A stretch of DNA of 7,898 bases from a bacterium (GTDB taxonomy: Bacteria; Patescibacteriota; Minisyncoccia; Minisyncoccales; JANBVM01): assembly GCA_030591065.1 (NCBI GenBank), contig JAUVBU010000022.1, positions 1 to 7,898 of the forward strand, in the 5' to 3' direction. Shown here piece after piece: positions 1 through 4,994 of this stretch (within the stretch, counting starts at the first letter, position 1; every line of letters starts with the position of its first letter). The position numbers and the translations under genes were made by a program. The notes below the pieces were generated by a model, which saw nothing but the letters and a program-made list of their open reading frames with translations, was not told where the DNA came from and made no database searches.

Positions 1-469
1 TTGCCGAAATTTTAATTGACGGTATTTCTCCTCCTAAAGATTCGGTTATAATCCCTTCTTGTTGTAATTGTCTTTTGACGTTTTCTGGATCAGTCTCTGG
101 TCTATCCACTTTATTAATAGCTACAATCAAAGGAATCTTACACTCTTTTATGTTAACAATAACTTCTTTTGTTTGTTTTTCTACTCCCTTACAGCTATCT
201 ACGACTAAAATAGCAATATCAGCTGTTTTTGCTCCCCTTGATCTCATTTGAGAAAAAGCCTCATGTCCAGGAGTATCAATAAAGGTAATTTTTTTATCTT
301 CTTTTGTGATTTGATAAGCTCCAATATGTTGGGTAATACCACCAGATTCCTTTAAGACAACTTGCGTTTTTCTGATTTGGTCAAGTAGGGTTGTTTTTCC
401 ACTATCAATATGGCCCAAAATAACTACGACAGGAGGTCTTTCTTTTAAGTTTTTATTGTTTTTGGTCAT
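1..469 (-). CDS. infB: Translation initiation factor IF-2, N-terminal part (runs off left edge)
   Basis: This is the first 156 residues of the GTPase that places initiator fMet-tRNA on the 30S subunit and drives subunit joining. The G-domain motifs are visible in order: G1 at residues 19-26 (GHIDSGKT, Lys25), G2 region GGITQHIGAY at 43-52, G3 DTPGH at 65-69 with the catalytic-type His69, G4 NKVD at 119-122, and the start of G5 (ISA) at 154-156, where the window ends. Only about 12 residues precede the G domain, whereas classical IF-2 carries hundreds of residues there; a minimal N-terminus fits reduced genomes. G1 has Ser23 where bacterial IF-2 normally has His (DHGKT). The ATG at 467-469 is chosen because no better in-frame start lies upstream; it has no Shine-Dalgarno sequence. 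It follows the DUF4446 gene by 30 nt on the same strand and is probably co-transcribed with it. Confidence 0.95.
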   Translation of the reverse strand, partial: MTKNNKNLKERPPVVVILGHIDSGKTTLLDQIRKTQVVLKESGGITQHIGAYQITKEDKKITFIDTPGHEAFSQMRSRGAKTADIAILVVDSCKGVEKQTKEVIVNIKECKIPLIVAINKVDRPETDPENVKRQLQQEGIITESLGGEIPSIKISA

Positions 470-499
470 TGTTTGTATTTTAGTAAAAGAATTAAAAAT

Positions 500-862
500 T
501 TAGAGTTTATTTTTTGCTTTAATAATTGCCCTTTCTTCTTCTTTAGATAATGTATATGTAGATAAGCTGTTTTTTATTGGTTTTGCAAAAACTCTATTTC
601 CCTCTCTTCCATATAGACTACTAATTGTTACGCCATTATTTCTAGCATCTAAAAGAGCGATAGAAAAGCTTTGATTTCCTCCAGTTTCTTTAAAAGGATT
701 AAACCTAACGATACCTACTTTCTGAACAGAAAAAGTATTTTCCTTTTTGATTTTTTCTAACTCTTGAGAGATATTAGTAAGGTCTTCCTTTAATTCTTTA
801 AATTGAGAGAGTATTTCTTTAAGATTTTTGGGTTCTTTTTCTTTTTTTAAAAAATTAAACAT
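500..862 (-). CDS. DUF4446 family protein, soluble form
   Basis: A 120-residue protein of unknown function. Residues 44-97 carry the typical DUF4446 signature: VQKVG at 46-50, RFNPF at 53-57, GGNQSFSIALLD at 61-72, then a YGREG segment at 84-88 and AKPIKN at 93-98, ending in a charged helix (107-118). Residues 12-41 are rich in Lys, Glu and Leu with heptad-like spacing and probably form a coiled coil. Firmicute DUF4446 proteins that I recall start with a transmembrane helix; none is visible here, so this version looks cytoplasmic. It lies between tRNA-Ser (60 nt upstream) and infB (30 nt downstream) on the same strand, suggesting one transcript. The family has no established biochemical role, and proximity to infB does not prove a translation function. 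The stop is TAA, and no ribosome binding site is visible before the ATG. Confidence 0.9.
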   Translation of the reverse strand: MFNFLKKEKEPKNLKEILSQFKELKEDLTNISQELEKIKKENTFSVQKVGIVRFNPFKETGGNQSFSIALLDARNNGVTISSLYGREGNRVFAKPIKNSLSTYTLSKEEERAIIKAKNKL

Positions 863-922
863 AAGTATTATTTTGTCTTATTATGGGCAACTTATTTCTT
901 GATTAAAGATTATAGTTCAATA

Positions 923-1011
923 TGGCGGAGGGGGTGAGATTCGAACTCACGGTAGCTGTTTGCTACAATGGTTTTCGAAACCATCCCTTTTAACCACTCA
1001 GGCACCCCTCC
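923..1011 (-). tRNA. tRNA-Ser(CGA), CCA encoded
   Basis: An 89-nt class II tRNA on the minus strand. The 7-bp acceptor stem (GGAGGGG/CCCCTCC) is perfect, the discriminator is G as expected for serine, and the 3' CCA is encoded (923-925). The anticodon stem ATGGT/ACCAT encloses loop TTCGAAA, giving anticodon CGA (plus-strand 975-977), which reads UCG. The long variable arm has a 5-bp stem GTAGC/GCTAC, and the T arm is GTGAG/CTCAC. It is the first gene after a good minus-strand promoter and may share a transcript with the DUF4446 gene and infB. Confidence 0.97.
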
Positions 1012-1030
1012 TTTTTTATGGAGACTTCCT

Positions 1031-1060
1031 CTTATAACTGACCTTATTTCTTTTTTTCAA
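1031..1060 (-). promoter_or_regulatory. Predicted sigma70-type promoter for tRNA-Ser and the downstream DUF4446-infB genes
   Basis: On the minus strand a -35 element TTGAAA (1055-1060) is followed, after 17-18 bp, by a -10 element TTATAA (1032-1037) or TATAAG (1031-1036). Transcription would start near 1024, giving a leader of about a dozen nucleotides before the tRNA 5' end at 1011. The location directly upstream of a stable RNA gene supports the call. In such A+T-rich DNA, -10-like sequences are common, so this remains a prediction. Confidence 0.5.
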
Positions 1061-1143
1061 AAAATAAATGAGTAAACTTTTTAAATCTATCATAAAATTT
1101 ATATAAAATCAATCTGAGTTTTAATTATAAAAAGAAAAATAAG

Positions 1144-1172
1144 TTTATGAAAACCATGAATAATGCTATACT
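1144..1172 (+). promoter_or_regulatory. Predicted extended -10 promoter for the ketopantoate-reductase-like gene
   Basis: TGCTATACT at 1164-1172 is an extended -10 element (TG, one base, then TATACT). A weak -35 match TTTATG sits at 1144-1149 with a 17-bp spacer. Initiation would fall near 1179-1180, only about 7 nt before the ATG at 1187, so the mRNA would be almost leaderless. That agrees with the lack of a Shine-Dalgarno sequence here. The promoter is back to back with the tRNA-Ser promoter in the same 175-bp gap. Confidence 0.5.
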
Positions 1173-1186
1173 TTTTAAAATAAACT

Positions 1187-2158
1187 ATGGAAAAGAAAAA
1201 AATAATTGTTATAGGGGTTGGTGGAAGAACAGGAACAATGTTTGCTTTTGAAATGGCTAAAGCCGCTAATATTTTAGGAGTGGCGAGAGAAAACGAAATA
1301 AAGAAAGTCAACGAAAAAAAACTTTGTATTGATAAGGGAGGGGGTTTAAAAACATTTAATGGAAGGGTAATTAAAGACACAGATTTTTCTCAAAAGAATA
1401 ACCCAGAAATTATTTTTTTAGCAACCAAAAACCCAGTTTCTATTCCCTTGGATTATTACTTTCGAAAATGTTCAAAAAAACCTATTTTTGTTATTTCTCA
1501 AAACGGAATTGACGCTGCCAGAGAGGCAGAAGAAACTCTTCAAAAAATTACGGACCCCGAAAAAATCAAGTTAGTGAGAATGGTTCTTTTTAATGCTATA
1601 GATAAAAGAACAATAGAGGGAAAGGATTGTTTTAAATATTCTACACCTATCAGGGTTGCTGTTTCCGGGATTTCTAATGACGAGGACGCTAAAGAGGTTG
1701 TAGAAATATTAAAAAAAGCAGAATTTAAGGTTAATGAATTTACTCAAAAAGATATAAGAAATTTAGAATATTCTAAATTGTTTCTTAATTTAATAGGTAT
1801 GGCTTCTGCGTCTAGGGGGCTATCTATTAAAGAAGGGTTTAAAGATAAAGAGGTTTTTAAAGAGGAAATTAACGTATTAAAAGAATATATTAAGTCTGTA
1901 GGGGCGACTGGAGGAAAGTTTTTGAACTTTTTTCCGTATTATCCAGTTGGAGTTCTATCTTTAATTCCCTATCTACCAATATTTATTTTAGTTTTTTGTC
2001 GTAACGTTTTAGCTCAAGCTATTACTAAGGGGAGAGCAAAAAAACAGAAAGACTTAGACGAGGTTGATTATTATAACGGAGCAGTTATTAAGCTTGGTAA
2101 AAGAGGAGGAATAAATACTCCAGTTAATAATCGGATATATAGTAGAATAAAAAAATAA
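1187..2158 (+). CDS. Ketopantoate reductase-like oxidoreductase (ApbA/PanE family)
   Basis: A 323-residue NAD(P)-dependent reductase of the 2-dehydropantoate 2-reductase family. The N-terminal Rossmann fold opens with a glycine-rich loop at 10-16 (GVGGRTG). Asn106-Gly107 matches the family NG motif, Lys197 with Asn201 in KLFLN matches the catalytic Lys and nearby Asn of the C-terminal helical domain, and Glu292 in the DEVDYYNGAV segment (291-300) followed by NTPVN matches the family C-terminal signature. Residues 248-271 form an unusually hydrophobic stretch just before that signature; some non-PanE subfamilies carry extra sequence there. Classical PanE makes pantoate for coenzyme A, but no pantothenate genes are nearby, so the true substrate is uncertain and I give no gene symbol. 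The ATG lies about 7 nt downstream of the predicted transcription start. The gene stands alone between a promoter and a terminator. Confidence 0.85.
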   Translation: MEKKKIIVIGVGGRTGTMFAFEMAKAANILGVARENEIKKVNEKKLCIDKGGGLKTFNGRVIKDTDFSQKNNPEIIFLATKNPVSIPLDYYFRKCSKKPIFVISQNGIDAAREAEETLQKITDPEKIKLVRMVLFNAIDKRTIEGKDCFKYSTPIRVAVSGISNDEDAKEVVEILKKAEFKVNEFTQKDIRNLEYSKLFLNLIGMASASRGLSIKEGFKDKEVFKEEINVLKEYIKSVGATGGKFLNFFPYYPVGVLSLIPYLPIFILVFCRNVLAQAITKGRAKKQKDLDEVDYYNGAVIKLGKRGGINTPVNNRIYSRIKK

Positions 2159-2160
2159 AA

Positions 2161-2184
2161 AAAAGAGGAGAGGTCCTCTTTTTT
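2161..2184. terminator. Bidirectional rho-independent terminator
   Basis: A perfect 9-bp stem (2161-2169 with 2174-2182) closes a 4-nt loop, GAGG. On the plus strand it is followed by a run of T (2179-2184); on the minus strand the tract opposite 2149-2164 gives a long T run. It starts 2 nt after the reductase stop codon and lies just past the 3' end of tRNA-Val(UAC) on the other strand, so it should end both convergent transcripts. Confidence 0.9.
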
Positions 2185-2190
2185 GCTTTG

Positions 2191-2263
2191 TGGGCGATAC
2201 AGGATTTGAACCTGTGACCTTTCGCGTGTAGGGCGAACGCTCTGCCAACTGAGCTAATCGCCC
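2191..2263 (-). tRNA. tRNA-Val(UAC), with C at position 33; CCA not encoded
   Basis: A 73-nt tRNA with acceptor GGGCGAT/ATCGCCC, D arm GCTC/GAGC, anticodon stem TTCGC/GCGAA and T arm ACAGG/CCTGT, all fully paired. The 7-nt loop is CCTACAC, giving anticodon UAC (plus-strand 2228-2230), A35/C36 and discriminator A73, as expected for valine. Position 33 is C (plus-strand G at 2231) where almost all tRNAs have U. The 3' CCA is not encoded (A73 is followed by CAA). It sits 20 nt downstream of tRNA-Leu and just before the shared terminator, as the last gene of the MBL-rplS-tRNA block. Apart from the anticodon loop it is nearly identical to the tRNA-Val(GAC) at 7060-7132. Confidence 0.95.
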
Positions 2264-2283
2264 AGATAAATTTTACTTTTAAG

Positions 2284-2367
2284 TGCGGACGGTGGGACTT
2301 GAACCCACACGAGGATAAACCCCATAGGTCCTCAACCTATTGCGTATACCAATTCCGCCACGTCCGC
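2284..2367 (-). tRNA. tRNA-Leu(GAG)
   Basis: An 84-nt class II tRNA. Acceptor GCGGACG/CGTCCGC is perfect, with discriminator A. Anticodon stem ATAGG/CCTAT encloses loop TTGAGGA, giving anticodon GAG with U33 and G37, which reads CUU and CUC. The variable arm (GGGG paired with CCTC, one wobble) is typical of leucine tRNAs, and the T arm is GTGGG/CCCAC. CCA is not encoded. Its 5' end lies only 5 nt after the stop codon of ribosomal protein L19 on the same strand, so it must be cut out of the rplS transcript or be transcribed from a promoter inside that gene. Confidence 0.97.
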
Positions 2368-2372
2368 TTTTT

Positions 2373-2873
2373 CTATTCCTTTGTTTCTTTTTTAACTTCT
2401 TTCTTTTTTTGTGGCTCTTCCTTTTCTATCTTTTTAGGGGTTTTCTCTTCCACCTCTTTTTTAACAATCTCCTCTTTTTGAGGTTTTTCTTTTTTTATTT
2501 CTCTTCTTTTTAATCTTCCTCTCTTTCCTTTTGCCGTTCTTAAATAATAAAGCTTTGCTCTTCTTACTTTACTTCTTCTTAATATCTCTATTTTTTTAAT
2601 CGTAGGAAGGTGAAGTGGAAATATTTTTTCTACTCCAATACCGTCAACTACTTTTCTAACTGTAATTGTTGATCCTATTTCCTTTCCGTGTTTTCTAGCT
2701 AAAACTACTCCTTCAAAGGCCTGAACCCTTTCTTTTTTACCGCTCTTACTCTTAGATTTGTCATCTTCATTTTTTTTAGCAATTATTGTAAAAATCTTTA
2801 CCGTGTCTCCTGGGCGAATATTGGGAACATCTTTTTTTAAAAATGGATTTATAATGGTTTCTATTTTTTTCAT
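2373..2873 (-). CDS. rplS: 50S ribosomal protein L19 with extra insert and charged C-terminal tail
   Basis: L19 is a 50S protein at the interface with the 30S subunit. The family core is clear: DVPNIRPGDTVK at 15-26, QAFEGVV at 51-57, TVRKV at 71-75, GVEKIFPLH at 80-88, and RRAKLYYLR at 104-112. The protein has 166 residues against about 115 in E. coli. The excess comes from two places: a Lys/Ser/Asp-rich insert of roughly ten residues at about 34-46, just before the QAFEG motif, and a low-complexity Lys/Glu tail from about residue 124 to the end. The ATG at 2871-2873 fits the family N-terminus; no convincing ribosome binding site precedes it. It lies 81 nt downstream of the MBL-fold gene and 5 nt upstream of tRNA-Leu, all on the same strand. 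The stop is TAG. Confidence 0.95.
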   Translation of the reverse strand: MKKIETIINPFLKKDVPNIRPGDTVKIFTIIAKKNEDDKSKSKSGKKERVQAFEGVVLARKHGKEIGSTITVRKVVDGIGVEKIFPLHLPTIKKIEILRRSKVRRAKLYYLRTAKGKRGRLKRREIKKEKPQKEEIVKKEVEEKTPKKIEKEEPQKKKEVKKETKE

Positions 2874-2954
2874 ACTTCGTTTGATTTGTAAGTCTTGTTT
2901 GACCAGATAGATAAGAATGCTTTAAGATTTAAAACCTTTTTACCACACAAACTA

Positions 2955-3608
2955 CTAGTGAGACAAGAGAATTATTTTTGCTTCGTCAGTAGCAATATTT
3001 TTCTTTTTAATTAATAATTTTTTTATTGGTTCTAATGATTTGATTCCAAAAGCTTTTAAGAAATCATCTGACGTATCTAATTTAACTTTTAACTTAGGAA
3101 GAGCGTAGTGCATCGGAACAATAATTTTTGGTTCTATCTGAGACAATATTTTTGCACTTTCTTTTGCAGAAATTGTGACGTTTCCGCCAACAGGAATTAG
3201 TAATACATCAACAGATCCTATTGTATCTACCTGGTCTTCGGTTAATTCTTTTTGTCCTAAATCGCCTAGGTGGCAAATTTTAAGATCTTCGCTTTCAATA
3301 GTATATATGGTATTTTTGCCTCGATCTTTCCCTTGAGAATTATCGTGAAAACTAGGGATTCCTCTAATAAAAACATCTTTTATTTCGTATTCTCCTGGAC
3401 TGTCGACTAAAAATGGATTTCCCAGAACAACTTTAACATTATTATGGTCTTTGTGTTGATGGGTAACTAAGAGAATATCTGCTTCTAACTTAGGTAGTCT
3501 TAATCCATTGTCCTTACTGAATGGATCAATAACAATATTAACAGAATTATTATCTTGAGAGTTTGTTTTTATTTGGAATAAAGATTGTCCATGCCAAGTA
3601 ATTTGCAT
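2955..3608 (-). CDS. MBL-fold metallo-hydrolase (UlaG-like / Lactamase_B_3 type)
   Basis: A 217-residue cytoplasmic metallo-beta-lactamase-fold protein. The metal-binding signature HxHxDH is intact (His50, His52, Asp54, His55). Further likely ligands are His88 in the PSFHD segment, Asp116 in HLGDLG (113-118) and His167 in PMHY. The N-terminus (ITWHGQSLF, residues 3-11) and the DSPGEYE segment (69-75) are typical of the compact UlaG-like subgroup often annotated as a Zn-dependent hydrolase. The substrate cannot be read from the sequence; members range from lactonases to phosphodiesterases, and this is not expected to be an antibiotic beta-lactamase. It is the first gene of the minus-strand block that continues into rplS, tRNA-Leu and tRNA-Val. 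The ATG has no clear Shine-Dalgarno sequence, and the stop is TAG. Confidence 0.9.
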   Translation of the reverse strand: MQITWHGQSLFQIKTNSQDNNSVNIVIDPFSKDNGLRLPKLEADILLVTHQHKDHNNVKVVLGNPFLVDSPGEYEIKDVFIRGIPSFHDNSQGKDRGKNTIYTIESEDLKICHLGDLGQKELTEDQVDTIGSVDVLLIPVGGNVTISAKESAKILSQIEPKIIVPMHYALPKLKVKLDTSDDFLKAFGIKSLEPIKKLLIKKKNIATDEAKIILLSH

Positions 3609-3835
3609 ATTTTAGCCTATTTTTAGCTTAAAATTTATTACAATATTAAAGTATATTCTATTCCTATCATAAATTTTCTTTTAATTCAATCCTTTTTTAT
3701 TTTAACGAAAAAAGAAAAAGACGAAAAGGAGAAAAAACAAGAAAGTAAGGAGCTTTTTAGGTATAGGGGTTGAAAATTTAAACAAAACATTGTAAGATGG
3801 ATTACATTAAATAAATATTAATGCAATACACATAA
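3609..3835. other. Divergent intergenic region between the MBL-fold gene and rpsA
   Basis: This 227-bp gap is the longest without a gene. It must hold promoters for both directions; only the plus-strand one (3770-3798) is convincing. Positions 3704-3752 form a purine-rich tract (45 of 49 bases are A or G on the plus strand) upstream of that promoter. CTTTTTT at 3692-3698 can pair with AAAAAAG at 3708-3714, but in such biased DNA this may be chance. I see no small gene or structured RNA. Confidence 0.6.
3770..3798 (+). promoter_or_regulatory. Predicted sigma70-type promoter for rpsA
   Basis: A -35 element TTGAAA (3770-3775) and a -10 element TAAGAT (3793-3798) are separated by exactly 17 bp. 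Initiation near 3805 would give a leader of about 30 nt before the ATG at 3836. That leader contains no Shine-Dalgarno sequence. An alternative reading uses TTGTAA at 3790-3795 with an A/T-rich -10 near 3812-3817, which would make the mRNA nearly leaderless. Confidence 0.5.
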
Positions 3836-4930
3836 ATGAAAGACTTATTAGAAAAAAATCAATTCTCAAAAATAGCAAAAATAGGAGAGATTATTGAGGG
3901 AAAGGTAGTCGGGAAAGGAAAATCTTCGATTTTTTTAGACTTGGGTCCGATTGGAACAGGGATTATTTACGGAAGAGAATTTCGTGAAGCTAAAGAACAT
4001 TTAAAAAAGCTGAAAACTGGCGATAAAGTTTTTAGTAAAATACTTGATTTTGATGTTGAGGGCGGATATATTGATCTTTCTGCTAGTGGAGCTTTGAAAA
4101 AAAGATCTTTCGATACCCTTAAAGAAACAAAGGAAACTGGAGAATTAATTAAGGTTAAAATATTGGGAGCAAATAGGGGTGGGTTAACAGCAGATCTTTT
4201 TGGAGTTGCTGCTTTTTTACCAGTTTCTCAATTATCAAGAGAGCATTATCCTAAAGTAAAAGGTGGAGATAAGTTAAAAATACTAAAAGAACTTCAATCA
4301 TTTATAGGTCAGGAGATTGAAGTTAAAATTCTTGATCTTTTTCCCGATAAAGGGCAGATTATCTTGTCAGAAAAAGCAAAAGATTTAGAAAAAATGAAGG
4401 ATATTTTAGATAAATATAATGTGGGAGATGTTGTTGATGGTGAAATTACTGGGATAACTAACTTTGGAGCTTTCGTTAAATTTCCAGTCTCTCTCTCCTC
4501 AAAAGACCCTGATAAAGAGACTATGGAAGAGCTAGAAGGATTAATTCATATTTCTGAATTAGATTGGAAGATTATTGCAGATCCAGCTGAAATTGTAAAA
4601 GCTGGCGACAAGGTAAAAGCAAAAATTGTGGATATTTCTAATGGTAAAATATCGTTATCCCTAAAGGCTTTAAAGGAAGACCCCTGGAACGGTGTTAATG
4701 AAAAATACAAGGAAGGAAAAGTTGTTTCCGGAAAAATAACTAAACTTAACCCTTTTGGGTCGTTTGTTCAAATTACAAAAGAAATTCAAGCGCTTTGCCA
4801 TATCTCTGAATTTGAAGACAAAAAAATGGAAGAAGTTTTAGAAATAGGCGAAGAGTATCAATTCAAGATTTTATCTGTTGACGAGAAAAAACACAGAATG
4901 AATTTGAAGTTGGTTCAAGAAAAAAAATAG
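3836..4930 (+). CDS. rpsA: 30S ribosomal protein S1-like protein, four S1 domains
   Basis: A 364-residue protein made almost entirely of four S1 (OB-fold) RNA-binding domains at about 16-84, 101-181, 195-278 and 291-361. Domains 3 and 4 carry the clearest consensus: TNFGAFVKF (208-216) with LIHISEL (236-242), and NPFGSFVQI (305-313) with LCHISEF (320-326). E. coli S1 has six domains in about 557 residues; shorter four-domain forms occur in many other bacteria. S1 brings mRNA to the 30S subunit and helps unfold it, which would matter where starts lack Shine-Dalgarno sequences, as here. Domain 3 has an acidic/polar insert (about 219-233) between its strands. Isoleucine is encoded by AUA at residues 13 and 16. 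It is the first gene of the plus-strand block, 64 nt before ftsH. A general S1-domain RNA-binding protein is the alternative name. Confidence 0.88.
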   Translation: MKDLLEKNQFSKIAKIGEIIEGKVVGKGKSSIFLDLGPIGTGIIYGREFREAKEHLKKLKTGDKVFSKILDFDVEGGYIDLSASGALKKRSFDTLKETKETGELIKVKILGANRGGLTADLFGVAAFLPVSQLSREHYPKVKGGDKLKILKELQSFIGQEIEVKILDLFPDKGQIILSEKAKDLEKMKDILDKYNVGDVVDGEITGITNFGAFVKFPVSLSSKDPDKETMEELEGLIHISELDWKIIADPAEIVKAGDKVKAKIVDISNGKISLSLKALKEDPWNGVNEKYKEGKVVSGKITKLNPFGSFVQITKEIQALCHISEFEDKKMEEVLEIGEEYQFKILSVDEKKHRMNLKLVQEKK

Positions 4931-4947
4931 TAAAAAATAAACTTTTA

Positions 4948-4984
4948 AAAAATAATTTTCCAATAATTTGTTGAAATTATTTTT
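4948..4984 (+). other. A/T-only inverted repeat between rpsA and ftsH
   Basis: AAAAATAATTT (4948-4958) pairs perfectly with AAATTATTTTT (4974-4984) around a 15-nt loop, and CAA/TTG inside the loop could add three pairs with a bulge. It ends 10 nt before the ftsH ATG. It may be a weak terminator or attenuator after rpsA, or a structure over the ftsH start. No real T tail follows, and the stem has no G-C pairs, so its function is uncertain. Confidence 0.3.
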
Positions 4985-4994
4985 ATTCTAAACA

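Noticed and set aside
1099..1380. Minus-strand open frame of 93 codons overlapping the start of the reductase gene
   Set aside because: It lies opposite a well-supported gene and its promoter region, and the Phe/Ile/Ser/Pro-rich translation is typical of the antisense of A-rich coding DNA.
2054..2248. Minus-strand open frame of 64 codons
   Set aside because: It runs through tRNA-Val, the terminator and the antisense of the reductase 3' end, so it is a chance frame.
2299..2481. Plus-strand open frame of 60 codons
   Set aside because: It is the antisense of tRNA-Leu and the Lys/Glu tail of L19; the Ser/Phe-rich product reflects that repeat-like tail.
3650..3655. TATACT on the minus strand as a -10 element for the MBL-fold gene
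   Set aside because: The position is reasonable (leader about 35 nt), but there is no extended -10 and no -35 match at 16-18 bp; such hexamers are frequent in this A/T-rich gap.
3745..3752. GTAAGGAG as a Shine-Dalgarno sequence for a small gene upstream of rpsA
   Set aside because: No start codon with an open frame follows at a suitable distance, and the site lies upstream of the predicted rpsA promoter.
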